Source of the DNA: Candidatus Thorarchaeota archaeon
Lineage (GTDB): Archaea; Asgardarchaeota; Thorarchaeia; Thorarchaeales; Thorarchaeaceae
Assembly: GCA_029855925.1 (NCBI GenBank)
Contig: JAGSHP010000223.1
Location: 1-16,270 of the forward strand
Direction: 5' to 3'
Length of the DNA: 16,270 nucleotides
Program-made: the position numbers and the translations under genes
Notes under the pieces: generated by a model
Told to the model about the DNA's origin: nothing
The model's input: only the letters and a program-made list of their open reading frames with translations
Databases searched by the model: none
Shown here: positions 1 to 7,753 of the stretch, piece after piece
Numbering within the stretch: position 1 is the first letter of the stretch
Layout: the number at the start of each line of letters is the position of its first letter

Positions 1-779
<779 letters not shown>

Positions 780-934
780 AAAAGTGTGGCTCGCGCAGTA
801 CCTAGAGTTGTGAAGGACTCGAAGGTTGTAATTCAGTTGAATGAGTGGAGTGTGTAATGCTGTTTCGAAGTTGAGATCAAGTGGAAGAGTCTTCATCCTT
901 TGCGGGCCATCTTTCTGCTACTGGGAGTTTTCTC

Positions 935-1174
935 TTACTTCAATAAGCGCAAGAATTCATCTCTTGAGAGTCCGCTCTGTTTGATGATTGCCATGAGTGT
1001 TCCAGTAGGGACTGGGTTTCTATGTGGAATTATGACAAGATGTGGTCGGCCAGATTGGTCGCGTCTGACAAGTGCTACATGGCTCCCCTTCCCTTTTATT
1101 GGCGCATACTCAAACCCGTTCTTGAGTAGTTTGCGAATGAGTTTTCTAGAACTAATACGTGGCAAGTGTACCAT
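935..1174 (-). CDS. hicA: HicA-family mRNA interferase toxin
   Basis: The 79-residue protein matches the HicA/YcfA family in length and layout. It opens with the family-typical 'LPRISSRKLIRKLLKNGF', followed by a Gly-rich strand and the conserved GSH motif with the candidate catalytic histidine at residue 32. It ends in strands around 'HLVIIPHRNPVPTGTL' and a final helix. HicA toxins have a dsRBD-like fold and cleave mRNA until neutralised by HicB. It lies 50 bp downstream of the hicB-like gene on the same strand. The ATG is preceded by GGGGAA five bases upstream, a plausible ribosome site. All expected core residues are present, so the toxin looks intact. Family assignment is strong; activity is inferred. 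Confidence 0.9.
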   Translation of the reverse strand: MVHLPRISSRKLIRKLLKNGFEYAPIKGKGSHVALVRRDQSGRPHLVIIPHRNPVPTGTLMAIIKQSGLSRDEFLRLLK

Positions 1175-1224
1175 ATCAGTTCCCCGCTGGCGTGCCTTAG
1201 AAAATTGGACTAATGTTGGATGTT

Positions 1225-1461
1225 CTACATTTCAACTTCAATGGAAGAAGTAGTTTTTTCCGAGGACAAGAGTGCAGGCTCGTACTGTTCGATAATCCCG
1301 AGGGCACGAGCATTCTCAAGCCACAATTCCACTGCCTCTCTCAGATTTTGAAGTGCCTCTCCAGGTGTGTCGCCTGCTGAAGCGACCTCTATTTCCGGGC
1401 ACTTGGACACGTACGTGTCGTCTTCTCTCCATACGATTGCGGTTAACTTGATTGTTTTCAT
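1225..1461 (-). CDS. hicB: HicB-family antitoxin (UPF0150-like)
   Basis: The 78-residue protein has the degenerate RNase H-like HicB fold: an N-terminal strand 'IKLTAIVWREDD', then 'YVSKCPEIEVASAGDTPGEA' as the typical (C/L)PE..S.GDT.EEA block, then a helix 'LQNLREAVELWLENA'. It lacks the C-terminal HTH or ribbon-helix-helix extension that many HicB proteins use for operator binding, so any autoregulation would rely on this short form or another factor. It precedes the toxin gene, the reverse of the classic hicA-hicB order but common for short HicB forms. The ATG follows GGAG with a 6-base spacer. The upstream strand is AT-rich (about 1500-1525), a likely promoter area shared with the divergent acetyltransferase. 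Confidence 0.88.
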   Translation of the reverse strand: MKTIKLTAIVWREDDTYVSKCPEIEVASAGDTPGEALQNLREAVELWLENARALGIIEQYEPALLSSEKTTSSIEVEM

Positions 1462-1583
1462 CTTACACTCCAGCTATGCACGAGTCAAGTTAAACTCTTC
1501 TGAATAGTGTTTTTTTGTTTTACATCGCGTTCATTGAACAAGAACTATTAGATGGTGTCCGGGCTCGCTAATCGACTGTCACA

Positions 1584-2048
1584 ATGTTTCCAACTTCCGA
1601 AGGCCAAGCCAAGCTTGTAACCGTGAATCGCACACATCCTGAAACTGTAGAAGTATTCCTCAGCATCTCAAAGGACTATTTTTCAGACATTCCTGTTGAC
1701 AAGCGGGACAAGTTTGTCCAGAGCATAATAGATCGTCAGGGGGAGATAGACCGTTGGCTGTTCCTCCTGAAGCATGAGAACGAGTACATAGGCTTTGTAC
1801 ACATGAAGATGGACGGAGGACGTCCAGGTTGGGCTGCCATCCTGGAATTCTACATAGCGCCCACCAGACGCAGACGCGGTTGGGGCCGATGGCTATTCAA
1901 TCGCATCTTGCAGGTTCTGCAGGCGCGAAATGTAGAACACATCTGGTTATGGAGCGCTCCAGATGCTGAGCCATTCTGGCACGCTCTCGGATTCCACGAA
2001 ACTGGTGAAACAGAGAATGGTATGAAGGTCATGGCGAAATCGGTATGA
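1584..2048 (+). CDS. GNAT-family N-acetyltransferase
   Basis: This 154-residue protein is a single GNAT domain. The acetyl-CoA pyrophosphate-binding motif (R/Q-x-x-G-x-G/A) is at residues 96-101 as RRRGWG. It follows the beta-4 strand 'AAILEFYIAP' and is followed by helix 'WLFNRILQVLQARNVEHIWLW' residues. The C-terminal 'FWHALGFHETGE' matches the family's (A/F)xxxY/F..xGF ending. The substrate cannot be read from the sequence. No clear Shine-Dalgarno site lies before the ATG, so the message may be leaderless or weakly initiated. It runs divergently from hicB and converges on a second GNAT gene with only 3 bases between stop codons. The two acetyltransferases are not close copies of each other. 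Confidence 0.88.
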   Translation: MFPTSEGQAKLVTVNRTHPETVEVFLSISKDYFSDIPVDKRDKFVQSIIDRQGEIDRWLFLLKHENEYIGFVHMKMDGGRPGWAAILEFYIAPTRRRRGWGRWLFNRILQVLQARNVEHIWLWSAPDAEPFWHALGFHETGETENGMKVMAKSV

Positions 2049-2051
2049 CGG

Positions 2052-2597
2052 TCAGGTCGCGCCTCCATCGCCTTCTACGTCATCAGTCACCGCATCAAGT
2101 AGATCAGTAATCTGTACCGCCATCAGAACCTGCGTCGAGTATCGCCCATCGAACTTGAGGCCTTTTGGTAGCTCTCCGTACTCAACAAATCCAATCCTCC
2201 TGTACGCGGTACGGGCCACCGAGTTCTCACCTTCGACATCGACTGTGAGTAGCTCAACACCACGCTGTGCAAAGTGCCGTACGACTCCCCCTATCATGGC
2301 TCTGGCGACACCATGCCCTCTGTAGTCCTCATGGACTACGATCTGGAGCAGTCCCACTCTATGGCGTTCACCATACCATCTGTTTCTAATTCCAATACAG
2401 ACTCCTACTGCACGTTCTCCGTCCAGGGCGGTGATGCTAATCACCTCATCCTCTCCAGGTGCAAGCAGCTCTTCACGTTGCTGCCGAATCACATCCACTG
2501 GTACATCTTCGAAGAGAGTGTCCGCAATTGAGGCAGCATGCTCAGGTCTGTAGTGAACGATACGAATCTGAGTTCCGTTGCGAAGAGTGACGTACAC
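2052..2597 (-). CDS. GNAT-family N-acetyltransferase
   Basis: This 181-residue GNAT protein has the acetyl-CoA loop RGHGVA at residues 93-98 after strand 'VGLLQIVVHEDY'. A second conserved region runs through N125 and Y132 to 'RIGFVEYGE', typical of enzymes acetylating amino groups on small molecules or proteins. The start is GTG: GAGGT lies 7 bases upstream, and the first residues lead straight into strand 1. The C-terminus has an acidic tail of about 20 residues beyond the domain. It is convergent with the previous acetyltransferase. The substrate is unknown. Confidence 0.88.
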   Translation of the reverse strand: MYVTLRNGTQIRIVHYRPEHAASIADTLFEDVPVDVIRQQREELLAPGEDEVISITALDGERAVGVCIGIRNRWYGERHRVGLLQIVVHEDYRGHGVARAMIGGVVRHFAQRGVELLTVDVEGENSVARTAYRRIGFVEYGELPKGLKFDGRYSTQVLMAVQITDLLDAVTDDVEGDGGAT

Positions 2598-2640
2598 TGA
2601 TATTACCTCGCCAATCCCGTCCCGCCTGACAATTGTCTTC

Positions 2641-2648
2641 TATAAAAA
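2641..2648 (-). promoter_or_regulatory. Candidate TATA box for the GTG-started acetyltransferase
   Basis: An isolated TATAAAAA (+ strand; TTTTTATA on -) lies about 45 bases upstream of the acetyltransferase GTG. That predicts a start of transcription near 2618 and a short leader carrying the GAGGT ribosome site. Orientation is uncertain because no purine-rich BRE is evident. The rest of 2598-2880 holds no gene that I can support. Confidence 0.35.
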
Positions 2649-2856
2649 GAGTAGTTCCCATCGCGACTTGACCCCACGACCACTTATCATCATAGGGATT
2701 GGTTGTACAGAATGCTACGTCCTAAGGAACGGCCAAGAGTCCATGCACCAGCTCCGATGATCGCATTCTATCATGTCCATGGGGGCAATTCCTCGCAGCC
2801 TCCGTTCTAAATTTAGTACAAGCCGTTTCAAAATTAGACCTATCTATTCTTGGACA

Positions 2857-2876
2857 CATACCTCACTCGAGGTATG
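2857..2876 (+). promoter_or_regulatory. Perfect hairpin containing the ribosome site of the downstream surface-protein gene
   Basis: CATACCTC (2857-2864) and GAGGTATG (2869-2876) are exact reverse complements around a 4-base loop ACTC. The right arm contains GAGGT (2869-2873), which sits 7 bases before the GTG start at 2881. In RNA this would hide the ribosome site; in DNA it is also a compact operator-like palindrome. A TATA-like TTCTAAATTTAG at 2805-2816 would place transcription start near 2840, so the hairpin would be in the leader. Confidence 0.6.
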
Positions 2877-2880
2877 AAAG

Positions 2881-3564
2881 GTGCGAGTTGGTGGTCACGC
2901 GCTCACAACGGGAATTGTCACATATTTCATCATCTCTATGATGGTGTTCTCTCTATCTCTTGCGCTTATTGACAGTACCAATATTGAAATGGCACAACAA
3001 CTTCAGTCGTCGGATTCTGTCGGGTCTTCAGCCGCGCCACCGAATCCAGTCAAAGAGTCTGTAGTACTGTCAGACTCGTCAGGGCCTGTAATTCATGATG
3101 TTCCTGCTCCAGGTGAGCAGAGGGGTGTCATCCATGACATTGTGATTTACGGGCCCACTAACATCACACTGAACCTTACGGTCACGGTCACGGACCCCGA
3201 TGGCGTGAGTGTTGTGATCTGCAGTTACAAAAACGCCTCTGTGGACAACTGGATGAATGTCACGATGACACCAACCGGGATTGCTGATCAGTACACTGCG
3301 GAGGGCCCTTCCTTTACCCTGGACGCAGATCATCGAAATGCCGATTGGGATGTGCGATACCTTGCCAGCGACACTACCGGCAACTGGACCGAGTCTGGAA
3401 TCATCACGCATTTCTATCATGCCTGGCCATCTACTGAGAACTCAACATCGCCACAGACTGACGAGACCCCCTCTGATTTGACCGGGCTCATGATGACGAG
3501 TTCACTTATTGCAGGGGTTGTGGTCATTGCAGTGGTCTTGCTTGTCTTCATCCGGCGAAGATAG
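2881..3564 (+). CDS. Predicted surface protein with N- and C-terminal membrane anchors
   Basis: This 227-residue protein has a hydrophobic segment at residues 11-30 (signal peptide or signal anchor), an extracytoplasmic region of about 165 residues and a C-terminal membrane helix at about 201-223 followed by the positive stop RRR. This topology leaves only a few cytoplasmic residues. The outer region reads as a beta-sandwich: alternating strands 'NITLNLTVTVTDPDG', 'VVICSYKN' and 'WDVRYLASDTTGNW', resembling Ig/fibronectin-like repeats. It carries several N-x-S/T sequons (NIT, NLT, NAS, NVT, NWT, NST), consistent with N-glycosylation. I chose the GTG start because GAGGT precedes it by 7 bases; the ATG at 2874 is in another frame. 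Function unknown; a cell-surface role is inferred from topology only. Confidence 0.78.
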   Translation: MRVGGHALTTGIVTYFIISMMVFSLSLALIDSTNIEMAQQLQSSDSVGSSAAPPNPVKESVVLSDSSGPVIHDVPAPGEQRGVIHDIVIYGPTNITLNLTVTVTDPDGVSVVICSYKNASVDNWMNVTMTPTGIADQYTAEGPSFTLDADHRNADWDVRYLASDTTGNWTESGIITHFYHAWPSTENSTSPQTDETPSDLTGLMMTSSLIAGVVVIAVVLLVFIRRR

Positions 3565-3570
3565 ATTGAC

Positions 3571-3602
3571 TGAGCATCTGCGGCTCTCAACGCAGATTAT
3601 CA
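3571..3602. repeat. Inverted repeat in convergent intergenic spacer
   Basis: ATCTGCG (3576-3582) pairs exactly with CGCAGAT (3591-3597) around an 8-base loop. Outer TGA/TCA extend it after a 2-base mismatch. It lies 7 bases after the surface-protein stop, in the 41-base gap to the convergent LRR gene, and could stall or end transcription or protect 3' ends. There is no T-run. Confidence 0.5.
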
Positions 3603-3605
3603 CAC

Positions 3606-4688
3606 CTATGGCCTATTGTAGAGCTGCAATAGGCCGTTTCGGAACATTCTACGTATTGCCCAGGGAAACTGCTCGACCTTGTCACTGTCGCAATAGACTG
3701 CGACCTCTATGTCTGGATCTGTACGCAGGACGTCCAGCTTCTCACAACCAATGAGCGGGGTGATGTCAAGGCACCCCATTCTATTCTGGGCAACGTTCAG
3801 CACGGAGAGGTTCTTGCATGTGGCAAGTGGTCGCAGGTCGAGTGCTTCCAATTGATTGTTGAACAGGCGGAGGGTCTCAAGGTCCTGTGCATTCTCCAGA
3901 GGCTCCAGCTCGATGGATTGCAATGGGTTTCCTGACAGACTCAGCTCTCGCAGGTGTGTGAGCGACCGCAGTGGTGATAGATCGATATCTGAGAGTCGAT
4001 TTCCAGACAGGTCGAGTACTTCAAGGTTGGTCAGTCCGCTCAATGGTGAGAGGTCAATATCCGTGAGCTGATTGTCTGCAAGACTCAGTTCCCTGAGTTC
4101 TCTGCACGCTCTTAGTGGTGCCAGGTCAATCGACTCGATGCTGTTCTCTGCAGCTCCCAAGACCTGAAGATGGGGGAGACGCGTGAGAGTGGTGAGGTCA
4201 ACTGTCTGTAACTTGTTTTGCGATAGATTAAGTGATTCAATCTCTGTGCACTCCTCGAGTGGTGAAAGGTCGATGTTCCTGATCAGATTGCGGGCGAGCG
4301 ACACTCCTCGAAGATGAGAACAGCATCTCAATGGTGCGAGGTCGATACTGGACAAGTGATTCTGGGAGAGATCCAATATCTGAAGGGACGTACACTCCCT
4401 AAGTGGTTCTAGATTGATTCCTTCGAGGTAGTTGTTTGAGAGGGAGATCTTTTGGAGGTTTGAGCAGGCGCGGAGTGCATCAAGACTAATCTCTCTCACC
4501 TTGTTTCGATAGATGACGAGCTCATGGAGGTCTGTACAGGCGCCGAGTGGTGAGATGTCTATGGTTTCAATCTGGCGGCGCTGCACGTGAAAGAGTCTTG
4601 CATCAATGGGGACAGTCCATACAATTCTGTTCCCTGTGGCTGTCATTGACTCGACTTCTACTGTTTGAATCTTGGATGCCTCCATCAT
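3606..4688 (-). CDS. Leucine-rich repeat protein (LRR1), 12 repeats
   Basis: This 360-residue protein is almost entirely LRR. After a 42-residue N-cap, twelve 24-residue repeats start at about residues 43, 67, 91 and so on to 307, with consensus IDLsPLxxCtxLexLsLsxNxLxx. A C-terminal cap of about 35 residues follows ('VLRTDPDIEVAVY', then a Phe/Trp-rich helix). There is no signal peptide or membrane helix, so it is probably a cytosolic solenoid that binds proteins. The N- and C-caps resemble those of LRR2 and LRR3 further right. It converges on the surface-protein gene. The first two codons are both ATG and there is no clear ribosome site. A TATA-like ACTTAATC about 25-30 bases upstream suggests a leaderless message. 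The partner is unknown. Confidence 0.88.
   Translation of the reverse strand: MMEASKIQTVEVESMTATGNRIVWTVPIDARLFHVQRRQIETIDISPLGACTDLHELVIYRNKVREISLDALRACSNLQKISLSNNYLEGINLEPLRECTSLQILDLSQNHLSSIDLAPLRCCSHLRGVSLARNLIRNIDLSPLEECTEIESLNLSQNKLQTVDLTTLTRLPHLQVLGAAENSIESIDLAPLRACRELRELSLADNQLTDIDLSPLSGLTNLEVLDLSGNRLSDIDLSPLRSLTHLRELSLSGNPLQSIELEPLENAQDLETLRLFNNQLEALDLRPLATCKNLSVLNVAQNRMGCLDITPLIGCEKLDVLRTDPDIEVAVYCDSDKVEQFPWAIRRMFRNGLLQLYNRP
3610..3635. repeat. Perfect 9-bp inverted repeat at the 3' end of LRR1
   Basis: GGCCTATTG (3610-3618) and CAATAGGCC (3627-3635) are exact reverse complements around an 8-base loop. The structure lies within the last codons of LRR1 (its stop is at 3606) and just past the convergent surface-protein gene. 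With the repeat at 3571-3602 it makes a double-hairpin boundary between the two convergent genes. Confidence 0.55.
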
Positions 4689-4705
4689 TGACTTGTCTGA
4701 CCGAC

Positions 4706-4718
4706 ATCAAGGCTTGAT
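4706..4718. promoter_or_regulatory. 13-bp dyad overlapping the candidate LRR1 promoter
   Basis: ATCAAGGCTTGAT is a perfect 6+1+6 dyad 18-30 bases before the LRR1 ATG. It overlaps the TATA-like ACTTAATC read on the minus strand, so a bound protein would block promoter access. The remaining spacer (4719-4851) shows no gene. Confidence 0.4.
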
Positions 4719-4851
4719 TAAGTGCGCGGAATGTACCGCCATATACGACTCGGTAGTGACTCTCTTGGCATAGATAGAGTTTGCATTCTGTGAGTCCTTT
4801 CATTTCGCCATAGAGTCGTCATACACATGCGACTGCACGGGCCGTGGCTGG

Positions 4852-6099
4852 TCATAGAAGCGACAATGCATCTCTGGGTCGCTTTCGCATCATTCGCATA
4901 GTGAGCTTTCTCTTCACAGTTGCCAATGGTAGGAGTCCCGCAATTGAGGCTGCGATTAAGTACGAAGCATAAGGGTCATCGTGGAAGAATCTGCATAGGG
5001 TCTCCATGTTCTTCTCGCTTTTGTAGAACATCTTTGCCATCGCCTGTGAGACCTTGAGTTCGGCGATTATTGACTTCTTACATCTCTTCTCGTACTCAGC
5101 CAGACCCCTCGAAGAACCGCTCTCTACCACTTCTGCTACTACCTCTGCTGCTAGAACTCCCGACTCAATTGCATGTGAGATTCCCTCTCCTGTGAAGGAG
5201 TCAACGAACCCCGCCGCATCGCCCACAAGAAGTGTTCGTCCCTTCACAATCTCTGGAGCGGCTCTTATTGGAAACCTCCCTGCTGTTTCAGAGATGACTC
5301 TTGGTGTAATCCCGTACTCCTCAACGAATCTCTTGTACCACTCATCATAGGTCTGGCGAATGTTCTTGGCAAGGTCCTGGCGGCAGCAGATCCCTAGGCT
5401 CAAATGGCTCTTCTTTGGAAACACCCAGGTGTATCCAAAGGGTACCGCTCCAAAATAGAGAAGGAAGAGGTCCGCATTGTATCCAGTCGTGTCTGCACAT
5501 ATTCTGTGAACTGCCTCCTCGCCGATCTCAGCCTCCACCTCGATGGCAATCGATGCAGCATCGGAAGGCCAGCCCTCGTAGAAACCCAACTTGCGGGCGA
5601 CTACACCATTTATCCCGTCTGCGCCAATCAGATATTTCGCCTTCAGTTCCTCTCCGTTCTCGCTTACCACCGTCACGCCATTGGTGTCCTGCGACGCCTC
5701 AACGACTTGAAACCCCTCTCGCACGTCAGCCCCTGCCTCCTTGGCCTTGGTCACGAGAAGAGTGTCGAACTCATCACGCATGATCATGAATCCTGGCTTG
5801 GAGCGGTCCTCCGGGATTGCATCAACACGAATGCCCGATGGCGATACAATCACCAACCCCGAGATCTTTCTATGAACTACACTGGATATGTCGAAGTCCA
5901 AGAGCTCCACGACCTTGTGAGTGATACCCCCCGCACAGGGCTTGGTACGTGGAAACTTTTCCTTATCCAGCAGAATGACCTGCACACCCGCCTGTGCAAG
6001 GCGCCTTGCAGCCGTGGCTCCTGCTGGGCCCGCACCAACAATGATCGCATCCGCCTCTTGCAACCTTCTCTCTCCACCATCAGTTCTCAGTGACGTCAA
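4852..6099 (-). CDS. Geranylgeranyl reductase family FAD-dependent oxidoreductase
   Basis: The protein has the full GGR/COG0644 signature. The FAD Rossmann motif GAGPAG is at residues 22-27, with an acidic 'LLDKEKFPRTK' strand end. The substrate-pocket PCAGG is at 54-58, GADG at 159-162, YTWVFPK at 223-229 and GDAAGFVDSFTGEGI at 293-307. In archaea this family saturates geranylgeranyl chains of ether lipids; some members act on other polyprenyl groups or quinone precursors. The 415-residue length is normal. The start is unclear. The longest form begins with TTG at 6099, which has only a weak upstream site. A second in-frame TTG at 6063 follows GGTGGAG with 8-base spacing and starts two residues before the usual 'ADAIIVGAGPAG', so a 403-residue protein is likelier. 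It is followed after 163 bases by LRR1 and preceded after about 114 by an SDR. Confidence 0.9.
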   Translation of the reverse strand: MTSLRTDGGERRLQEADAIIVGAGPAGATAARRLAQAGVQVILLDKEKFPRTKPCAGGITHKVVELLDFDISSVVHRKISGLVIVSPSGIRVDAIPEDRSKPGFMIMRDEFDTLLVTKAKEAGADVREGFQVVEASQDTNGVTVVSENGEELKAKYLIGADGINGVVARKLGFYEGWPSDAASIAIEVEAEIGEEAVHRICADTTGYNADLFLLYFGAVPFGYTWVFPKKSHLSLGICCRQDLAKNIRQTYDEWYKRFVEEYGITPRVISETAGRFPIRAAPEIVKGRTLLVGDAAGFVDSFTGEGISHAIESGVLAAEVVAEVVESGSSRGLAEYEKRCKKSIIAELKVSQAMAKMFYKSEKNMETLCRFFHDDPYASYLIAASIAGLLPLATVKRKLTMRMMRKRPRDALSLL

Positions 6100-6213
6100 T
6101 CATCCGCCAAGCATGGTGATATGATTGTGATATCCGCATACTTGGGGCTGTGATAATACACTGGGATCTTTCATAGATTGTTACTGAGGACTATGCGTTG
6201 CTTCACTTATTTC

Positions 6214-7203
6214 TTACTCACTCTTTTCCGTGTTCTTCCTATAATACGGAGAGCTGGCCAGCAGTCTTCTCCTGACATACCGCTTTACAAGAGGAATGAA
6301 ATGCCGCTTCACACCCAGCTGCTGTTTCAGGTCGTTGATATAGTCGTCCAGCGTTCTCGTCTGAAACCTAAGGAGGGCCTGTGCCTCTGCCGTGTCCATG
6401 AAGTCCGTATGGTAGTAGTCCTCATCTCTCTCGGGAACAATGAATGCTGACTCGGGCAGCATCCCAATCCCCATAGCCTCGAATGTTCTCTGCACGAACT
6501 CTCCATAGGTCATTCTGCACCGTTCGCCACCACCAATGAGAAGAATCCGTCCTATGGTGTCTGCCTCGATTGCATTTGTCAGGGCGAGACCAACATCCCT
6601 CGGGTGGATGAATTCCATTCTCTGGTCCAGCGGAATCTTGAAGATCTCGGAATCGGTGGCACGGGAGATCCACTCGTAATTTGGCGACGGTCCAGCACCT
6701 AATCTGAGGATTGTCCAGGGAAGCCCGCTCTCACGAACTCTCCTCTCAGCCTCAATCTTGGTCTTGGAATAGGTGTCAATCGCAACCTGCGGGTCTTGCG
6801 CAGTCTTTGGGGGCCCACGCCCAGTGCAATGACCATAGGTCCCAATGGAACTCGTATAGATGATTTTCTTTACACCTACCTCTCGTGCCGCATTGATGAT
6901 ATTCGTTGTTCCCTCAACATTGACACTCCATGTGAGGTCGGGGTCTTCTTCAGACATCGGGGGAATGATTGCTGCGAGGTGGATCACACACTCGATTCTC
7001 TCCATTGCCCTTCTGACGTCTTCGTACGACCTGATGTCACCCCAGAAGGTCTCAAAGGCTCTCTCTTTGCTGAGTCGTTTCTCTGTTCTCAATGTCCTCT
7101 TCGTTCTCAGATCAAAGCACCTGAGTTCATGACCACGGTCAAGTATCTGGGGGACCGTGTTCTCTCCCATATTCCCAAAGGCTCCAGTCAGTAGCACTCT
7201 CAT
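6214..7203 (-). CDS. NAD-dependent epimerase/dehydratase (extended SDR)
   Basis: This 329-residue extended short-chain dehydrogenase has the nucleotide motif TGAFGNMG at residues 6-13, the acidic strand end 'CFDLRTK', 'HLAAIIPP' around 75-82, TSSIG at 117-121 and the catalytic Y145-S-K-T-K149. The C-terminal half has 'FIHPRDVG' and a sugar-nucleotide-epimerase-like substrate region. It probably acts on a nucleotide sugar or a similar alcohol/ketone, but the substrate cannot be read. The C-terminus is very basic (KRYVRRRLL). The ATG is 4-8 bases from the predicted transcription start given by a TATA-like AATATTTATC, and there is no ribosome site, so the message may be leaderless. It is divergent from the MarR gene, with a dyad in the shared promoter suggesting MarR control. 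Confidence 0.87.
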   Translation of the reverse strand: MRVLLTGAFGNMGENTVPQILDRGHELRCFDLRTKRTLRTEKRLSKERAFETFWGDIRSYEDVRRAMERIECVIHLAAIIPPMSEEDPDLTWSVNVEGTTNIINAAREVGVKKIIYTSSIGTYGHCTGRGPPKTAQDPQVAIDTYSKTKIEAERRVRESGLPWTILRLGAGPSPNYEWISRATDSEIFKIPLDQRMEFIHPRDVGLALTNAIEADTIGRILLIGGGERCRMTYGEFVQRTFEAMGIGMLPESAFIVPERDEDYYHTDFMDTAEAQALLRFQTRTLDDYINDLKQQLGVKRHFIPLVKRYVRRRLLASSPYYRKNTEKSE

Positions 7204-7230
7204 AGGACAAATATTGATATTGCGAAGATA

Positions 7231-7252
7231 AATATTTCGTAGACGAAGTATT
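7231..7252. promoter_or_regulatory. 22-bp operator-like dyad between epimerase and marR
   Basis: AATATTTCGT (7231-7240) and ACGAAGTATT (7243-7252) are reverse complements with one mismatch around a 2-base centre. Size, symmetry and TTCG/CGAA cores suit a MarR dimer site. The left half overlaps the TATA-like element for the epimerase on the minus strand. The right half lies about 12 bases upstream of a TATA-like GTTATTAATTC (7264-7274) for marR. One protein could therefore control both genes. Confidence 0.6.
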
Positions 7253-7312
7253 AAGCGGAAAGTGTTATTAATTCGAGTTCGATTGTCCTGAGAATGTCGT
7301 GAGGAATATAAC

Positions 7313-7735
7313 GTGTCGCGTAATGAACTGATTTACAATTTCATTGAGGCGATGCGAGAGATTAGTCGTGCGACTTCGTATCTGGCCAATGATGACCTCG
7401 GCCTAGAAGAATTTTTGATACTTGACATTGTATCCGAGTCCGGTTCGTGTAGTATGAAAGACATTGTAGACTCTCTGTCCATTCCAGCCAGTACCGCAAC
7501 AGGCATTGTGGACCGACTTGTGAGCCGAGATTTTGTTGAGCGTAGCCACTCCTACGAGGACCGACGTAAGGTGGTACTCCAACTCACGCCCGCAGGACAT
7601 GATGCTCACACTCGGTACCGCCAAGAGGCCTTGTCCTCAGTGGAAGATGCTCTAAGTCATCTGAGTGATGAGGAGATTCGCTCACTATTGAATATCATCA
7701 ACAAGCTTCTACCACATGTCAGCAAGCCACAGTGA
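7313..7735 (+). CDS. MarR-family transcriptional regulator
   Basis: This 140-residue winged-helix protein has typical MarR length. It has an N-terminal dimer helix (residues 2-25), an HTH at 47-73 ('SMKDIVDSLSIPASTATGIV' then 'DRLVSRDFVER'), the wing with the family's D-R-R at 83-85 (YEDRRKVVLQLT) and a long C-terminal dimerisation helix. MarR proteins usually repress divergent genes and release DNA on binding a small aromatic or thiol-reactive ligand. Start GTG is supported by GAGG 8 bases upstream. It is divergent from the epimerase with a 22-bp dyad between, pointing to autoregulation and epimerase control. It converges on an Lrp-like regulator; both stop codons lie in a small inverted repeat. 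The ligand is unknown. Confidence 0.92.
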   Translation: MSRNELIYNFIEAMREISRATSYLANDDLGLEEFLILDIVSESGSCSMKDIVDSLSIPASTATGIVDRLVSRDFVERSHSYEDRRKVVLQLTPAGHDAHTRYRQEALSSVEDALSHLSDEEIRSLLNIINKLLPHVSKPQ

Positions 7736-7753
7736 TACTGTCGTTAAATCACT
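7731..7753. terminator. Inverted repeat joining two convergent stop codons
   Basis: AGTGAT (7731-7736) and ATCACT (7748-7753) are exact reverse complements around an 11-base loop. The marR stop (7733-7735) and the stop of the convergent Lrp-like gene (7749-7751) are embedded in opposite arms. It is a possible bidirectional end signal; the stem is short and no T-run is present. Confidence 0.35.

Noticed and set aside
780..934. Possible 5S rRNA or tRNA after 23S
   Set aside because: No T-arm sequence, cloverleaf or 5S-like conserved blocks could be found on either strand.
900..1253. 117-codon frame on the + strand
   Set aside because: It runs antisense across hicA and into hicB; the HicA and HicB motifs on the other strand are clear.
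2578..2760. 60-codon frame on the + strand in the intergenic region
   Set aside because: It overlaps the start of the acetyltransferase and its promoter, and the translation has no recognisable feature.
3606..4688. 72-bp periodicity as a CRISPR-like or satellite repeat
   Set aside because: The period is the 24-codon LRR unit; the copies diverge freely at DNA level and have no constant repeat/spacer structure.
4603..4803. 66-codon frame on the - strand before and into LRR1
   Set aside because: It overlaps the LRR1 start by 86 bases in another frame and has no ribosome site.
5404..6093. Long open frame (229 codons) on the + strand
   Set aside because: It is antisense to the GGR-family gene, whose motifs are all intact; its translation shows no domain pattern.
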